Source: Legionellales bacterium RIFCSPHIGHO2_12_FULL_37_14 (GTDB taxonomy: Bacteria; Pseudomonadota; Gammaproteobacteria; Legionellales; Legionellaceae). From it: a stretch of DNA of 64,000 nt. The stretch's first letter is position 1; every line of letters starts with the position of its first letter. Shown here one piece after another: positions 60,874-64,000 of the stretch. Position numbers and translations under genes: made by a program. Below the pieces are notes generated by a model. The model searched no databases. It saw only the letters and a program-made list of their open reading frames with translations, and was not told the DNA's origin. The DNA lies in the NCBI GenBank assembly GCA_001804735.1, contig MHBC01000006.1, positions 19,519 to 83,518 of the forward strand. Direction: 5' to 3'.

Positions 60874-62724
60874 CTATAAAGTACGCCGAGCATTGTTGGC
60901 GTCGTTATCGGGTGTAAACGTTGAGGGGTTACCTTGAATCAGGCTAATTTGTTCTTTGTATTGAACTGTTTTATTAACATTGTCTTTATATTTTTGTAAT
61001 TTACCTTTCATTTTCTCTAATTCATCTCCTGCAAGACCATGAGACTTTTTTATGTCTAAAATGCTTTCAGCCCATAGATATTTTACATATAAATTATCAG
61101 AAGGTTCTTGTTGGCTTGGAGATCTTGTTAAGGTTTCGAAAAACTCATCTAACTTTGCAGGATCCCTATTATGTAAACAGTTTAGAAAGTATAGTTGTCG
61201 ATTTTGATCGGATTTTTTTATATCTTTTAAACTAATTTTGCGCATAATTTTCATTAATATCTCTTGTTGCAATCTATCTGGCTGCAGTGGGTTTATAATT
61301 AAATCACAGAATATATTTGCTCTATCGTTTAGGCGTGCAGTTTTATATATAGACTTTGTTTGTTTATATGCCTGCTCAAATGTTAAATCTTTTTGTTGTT
61401 GCATAAGTCTAGATGCAAAAGCAACATGCCAAGAAAAGTTTATATTTGCAAAGCTACAATTTCCAATTTTTTGTTTACTTTTAGCAGTTGCTTCAGTGAG
61501 ACTTTGATTTCTATATTCTACTAAAATCTTACTATTTAAGAAACTAGCAATAATTTCTTTATTTTCTGATAATAACGCTTTTTCCATCTCTTGCTGTACT
61601 TGAGGGAATTTTGCCATTGGAAAGGTATGCGCAATTACCGAGGGGAAATTATTATTTGCCTCATGCGACTCTCCACGATTAACGTAAATAAGATGTACAG
61701 AATTTCCTTCTATTATTGTATGAAACCCTATAGCATGATTTTGGTTCCATTCAGCGTAAATACTACGCGCTTCACCATGTTTATTTGTAGATTGCGCTAA
61801 GCCGTGAATAGTAGTTAGATGCAATCGTGTTTTTTTATAAAAATCGTCCATGTCATTACAGCAAGCATTAAACCTTGTTAAAGAGGAAGGGATTGCCAAT
61901 TTTTCATTACTGTAGCCAATATTTTCGCTATGTTCAATGCCCATAACTTGTTGGACTTCTGTTATGCGAATTAATTCTTTTTTAATTTCTTTTCTTATAG
62001 GTATCTCATGTGTATTTTCCATGAAAAAACCATCGCAATTAAGTGTCAACGCTTTTGGCATAGAATTTCTAAAGATAAAATATTCAGTAAAATTATTTAT
62101 TATTCGATTTTCGCATTTGTAATATAATTCTTTCAATGTTGATAGATCGATTTTGATTGTTCTAATATAATTAGCGATTTCTTCTATTCCTTCGGATTTT
62201 AATAACTCTAATTTGTTAAGAAACACAGAGTCTAATGCAGAGTGCAAGTTAGGATTTAGCTTTTCTTTAAGTAAAATAAAATCCTGCGTTTTACTTATTA
62301 AGTTTTTTTCTACTAGTTTATTTATAAATTGTGTAGGAGATTTACATTCATTTATATATTGTCCCCAGTCTGCCACATTTTTGCCTGTAAAATGTTTCAT
62401 CATTGCGTCTTCAAACAGAATTAGCTCAGCATCTTTTAATGTTTTTGAATATTCAGCACATGCTGACAATGTTTGGAGCTGGTTTTCTGCAAGCATTTTT
62501 GAATAGTTTGTTTTACTTTCTAGAAAGTTAAAGAAAAAGTCTTTTTCAATATGTTTAATCAAAAGCGTCAGATATAATATCTTGGACTGTGCAATTGGGC
62601 CAGATTCTTTAAATTGGTTTAATTTAGAAGCAATATCTTCTTCTTTAATTTGCGTTCTATCCTTAATGGACATATTTCGAACTGTTGTAATAAGATCATC
62701 TATATTTTCACAATCCGAAATCAT
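60874..62724 (-). CDS. Unknown 616-residue protein inserted between hisC and phhB; possible cysteine-enzyme effector
   Basis: I recognise no family with certainty. The first 280 residues are helical and charged. A core at about 330-420 has NQNHAIGFHTIIEGNSVHLI and then YVNRGESHEAN, and about 70 residues later SKQKIGNCSFANINFSWHVA. This His - Asn/Asp - Gln...Cys order recalls clan CE cysteine enzymes (Ulp1, YopJ), where the His comes first and a Gln precedes the Cys; I offer it as a weak hint. The C-terminus is hydrophilic and Asn/Asp-rich (TPDNDANNARRTL). The base composition looks more AT-rich than the neighbours. The gene is inverted relative to hisC-phhB and flanked by the 157-bp repeats, so it is an insertion. 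Confidence 0.65.
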   Translation of the reverse strand: MISDCENIDDLITTVRNMSIKDRTQIKEEDIASKLNQFKESGPIAQSKILYLTLLIKHIEKDFFFNFLESKTNYSKMLAENQLQTLSACAEYSKTLKDAELILFEDAMMKHFTGKNVADWGQYINECKSPTQFINKLVEKNLISKTQDFILLKEKLNPNLHSALDSVFLNKLELLKSEGIEEIANYIRTIKIDLSTLKELYYKCENRIINNFTEYFIFRNSMPKALTLNCDGFFMENTHEIPIRKEIKKELIRITEVQQVMGIEHSENIGYSNEKLAIPSSLTRFNACCNDMDDFYKKTRLHLTTIHGLAQSTNKHGEARSIYAEWNQNHAIGFHTIIEGNSVHLIYVNRGESHEANNNFPSVIAHTFPMAKFPQVQQEMEKALLSENKEIIASFLNSKILVEYRNQSLTEATAKSKQKIGNCSFANINFSWHVAFASRLMQQQKDLTFEQAYKQTKSIYKTARLNDRANIFCDLIINPLQPDRLQQEILMKIMRKISLKDIKKSDQNRQLYFLNCLHNRDPAKLDEFFETLTRSPSQQEPSDNLYVKYLWAESILDIKKSHGLAGDELEKMKGKLQKYKDNVNKTVQYKEQISLIQGNPSTFTPDNDANNARRTL

Positions 62725-62772
62725 GATTTTTCCAATAATTATGAATGTTATGTATATTATAGATCATAAATA

Positions 62773-62898
62773 ATGAAAGGAATTATCGTAAGACCATTAG
62801 ATCCTTATGGCCTAAAAGAACACGTGCGTATTACAATAGGCACTCCAGAACAAAATCAGCATTTATTAAATGTTTTAAAAGGAGAAATTAATGACTGA
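62773..62898 (+). pseudogene. 3'-terminal fragment of hisC (duplicate)
   Basis: The right repeat copy keeps the last 40 codons of hisC in frame behind a fortuitous ATG at 62773 and ends at the same TGA. It codes for the end of the enzyme only (IIVRPLDPYGLKEHVRITIG) and is not functional alone. Confidence 0.7.
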
Positions 62899-62935
62899 CA
62901 AACTCAGCTTAACGGAAATTAAAGCCATCCTAACT
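62779..62935 (+). repeat. Long direct repeat, right copy
   Basis: The counterpart of 60663-60819. This copy leads into the complete phhB gene. Single-base differences (for example AAGGCC against AAGACC and CATGTG against CACGTG) show that the two have begun to drift. Confidence 0.9.
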
Positions 62936-63181
62936 AAAGATTTGCCTAACTGGGAATACGATAGCCAAACAAATACTATTCAACGGTTGTTTAAATTTGA
63001 AAATTATTATAAATGCCTGGCATTTGTAAACGCCCTTGCATTTTATGCCCACAGAAAAGATCACCACCCAGATCTTTATGTAACCTACAATACTTGCTTA
63101 GTTAAATACAGCACGCACTCCTCTAATGGCATTACCAAAAAAGATATATACTCAGCTACCTTTGCTAATTCTTTAGCATGA
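62891..63181 (+). CDS. phhB: Pterin-4a-carbinolamine dehydratase
   Basis: The 96-residue protein is a PCD/DCoH: LPNWEYDSQTNTIQRLFKF, and the signature HRKDHHPDLYVTYNTCLVKYSTHSSNGIT (read as DHHPDLYVTYNTC and TH), with the active HHPD histidines. It recycles tetrahydrobiopterin, normally for phenylalanine hydroxylase; no phhA is in the window. AAAAGGAG precedes the ATG at 62891. Its 5' end is part of the duplicated repeat. Its stop overlaps the next gene (ATGA). Confidence 0.92.
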   Translation: MTDKLSLTEIKAILTKDLPNWEYDSQTNTIQRLFKFENYYKCLAFVNALAFYAHRKDHHPDLYVTYNTCLVKYSTHSSNGITKKDIYSATFANSLA

Positions 63182-64000
63182 AATTTAACTTACTTGCTGA
63201 CAGAGACTTGCCCGAACTTGCAAGCGCTTTCCCCTCCCCCTTTAAAATTACGCGCTATCAAAATATTAAAGAGTTACAAGAGGCTTTGCCCTATAATAAT
63301 ATTTTACTCTGTAGATCAACCTTAAAAGTTGATGCCGCTTTATTCCAAGGTAACCAAGTAGAATGGGTGCTTACTGCAAGTAGCGGACGCTGTCACATAG
63401 ATGAATTATATCTTAAGGCAAAGAACACCAAGATTTTAGACGCCAAAGGCTCCAATGCCAATGCTGTCGTTGATTATGTTAGCTTTTGTCTTGCAGCTTT
63501 AAATGCGCCTATTAAAGACATTGGAATAATTGGTTACGGGGAAGTTGGGAGCAGACTATATAAAAAACTGCTCTTATTAGGCTATACAAATATTATAACC
63601 TACGATCCATTTAAAAAATCGCCTAATGCTCGTGATTTAGATTCAATATTTAACTGCGACCTCGTATGCATTCACCCTAATTTACATAAAGATGAACCTT
63701 ACCCAAGCTATAAATTAGTAAATGCGCTCCTTATTCAAAAACGTAAACCGCACCAAATAATTCTGAACGCCGCAAGAGGTAATGTTGTTGATGAAGAGGC
63801 TTTATTAAAATATCACCAAGGAATCTACATAACTGATGTTTACGCCAATGAACCTAATATTAATCCTCTAATTATTAACCATGCAACCATCGCAACCCCC
63901 CACATTGCCGGCCACACTATTGAAGCTAAAATTGATTCCGTAAGACTTTTAAGCATTAAACTCCATAAAAGCTTACATCTACCCTGCCCCAACTTTACTC
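63178..64000 (+). CDS. pdxB: Erythronate-4-phosphate dehydrogenase, N-terminal part (runs off the right edge)
   Basis: The ATG at 63178 overlaps the phhB stop. The 274 residues seen belong to the D-isomer 2-hydroxyacid dehydrogenase family: a Rossmann motif IGIIGYGEVGSRLYKKL near residue 118, LNAARGNVVDEEALL with the catalytic Arg, an active Glu in DVYANEPN and a HIAGHTIEAK with the His. The NANAVVDYVSF segment and the short PSYKLVNALL turn are PdxB-like. PdxB makes 2-oxo-3-hydroxy-4-phosphobutanoate for pyridoxal phosphate synthesis. The C-terminal domain is outside the window. Confidence 0.88.
   Translation, partial: MKFNLLADRDLPELASAFPSPFKITRYQNIKELQEALPYNNILLCRSTLKVDAALFQGNQVEWVLTASSGRCHIDELYLKAKNTKILDAKGSNANAVVDYVSFCLAALNAPIKDIGIIGYGEVGSRLYKKLLLLGYTNIITYDPFKKSPNARDLDSIFNCDLVCIHPNLHKDEPYPSYKLVNALLIQKRKPHQIILNAARGNVVDEEALLKYHQGIYITDVYANEPNINPLIINHATIATPHIAGHTIEAKIDSVRLLSIKLHKSLHLPCPNFT

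Overview
The window is chromosomal DNA of an AT-rich gammaproteobacterium. The best fit by gene content is a host-associated member of the Legionellales (Legionella/Coxiella-like). Evidence for this is a full set of gammaproteobacterial housekeeping genes (tldD, yccA-type BI-1, fadI/fadJ, fabY, fadL, queF, proB/proA/proC, hisC, phhB, pdxB) mixed with large proteins that look eukaryote-directed: ankyrin-repeat proteins, an F-box protein ending in a CaaX box, and a HAD-like protein. No secretion-system gene and no rRNA lies in the window, so the lineage and the effector interpretation are inferences.

Layout. 1-9.5 kb: start of tldD, a BI-1 membrane protein, a hipBA toxin-antitoxin pair, a fadI-fadJ beta-oxidation operon, tRNA-Ser(TGA), a vapBC-type pair and the long ketosynthase fabY. 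9.6-19.7 kb: FadL porin, a coiled-coil protein, an MMPL exporter, a small beta-barrel plus Cys-rich periplasmic pair, a sterol-methyltransferase-like enzyme, a small helical protein, a polysaccharide deacetylase and an MFS transporter. 19.9-22.8 kb: tRNA-Lys and tRNA-Arg, then debris of mobile DNA (an N-terminally truncated gene and a decayed IS66 element) around a gene with a CheD-like cysteine-deamidase signature. 22.9-26.8 kb: two unknown proteins, queF, and an ankyrin protein whose N-terminus looks like a mitochondrial presequence.

26.9-43.5 kb is a tight one-direction cluster of 16 genes. It combines heptose activation (GHMP kinase, GmhA-type isomerase, HddC-type nucleotidyltransferase), a two-subunit transketolase, a DegT-fold enzyme with His in place of the PLP lysine (a 3-dehydratase signature), an SDR, an FAD oxidase, a large membrane protein, an AdoHcy-hydrolase-like protein, both halves of a Tm-1-like protein as separate genes, an SRPBCC protein, a VTT-domain membrane protein, a GT2 glycosyltransferase and a B12/radical-SAM enzyme. 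I read it as a pathway for an unusual modified heptose or deoxy-sugar put on a lipid carrier or envelope component. This is the best candidate here for an undescribed system.

43.5-64 kb: a DUF389 membrane protein, a 1339-residue repeat protein, a DUF4143-type ATPase with a perfect 13-bp inverted repeat at its promoter, the proline operon proB-proA-proC behind a HAD-like gene, a zinc alcohol dehydrogenase, the F-box/CaaX protein, three minor-pilin-like genes, then hisC-phhB-pdxB. The hisC-phhB junction has been split by a 616-residue protein gene flanked by a 157-bp direct duplication of the junction. A palindrome family built on GTTGGGCC/GGCCCAAC recurs in intergenic spaces across the window.
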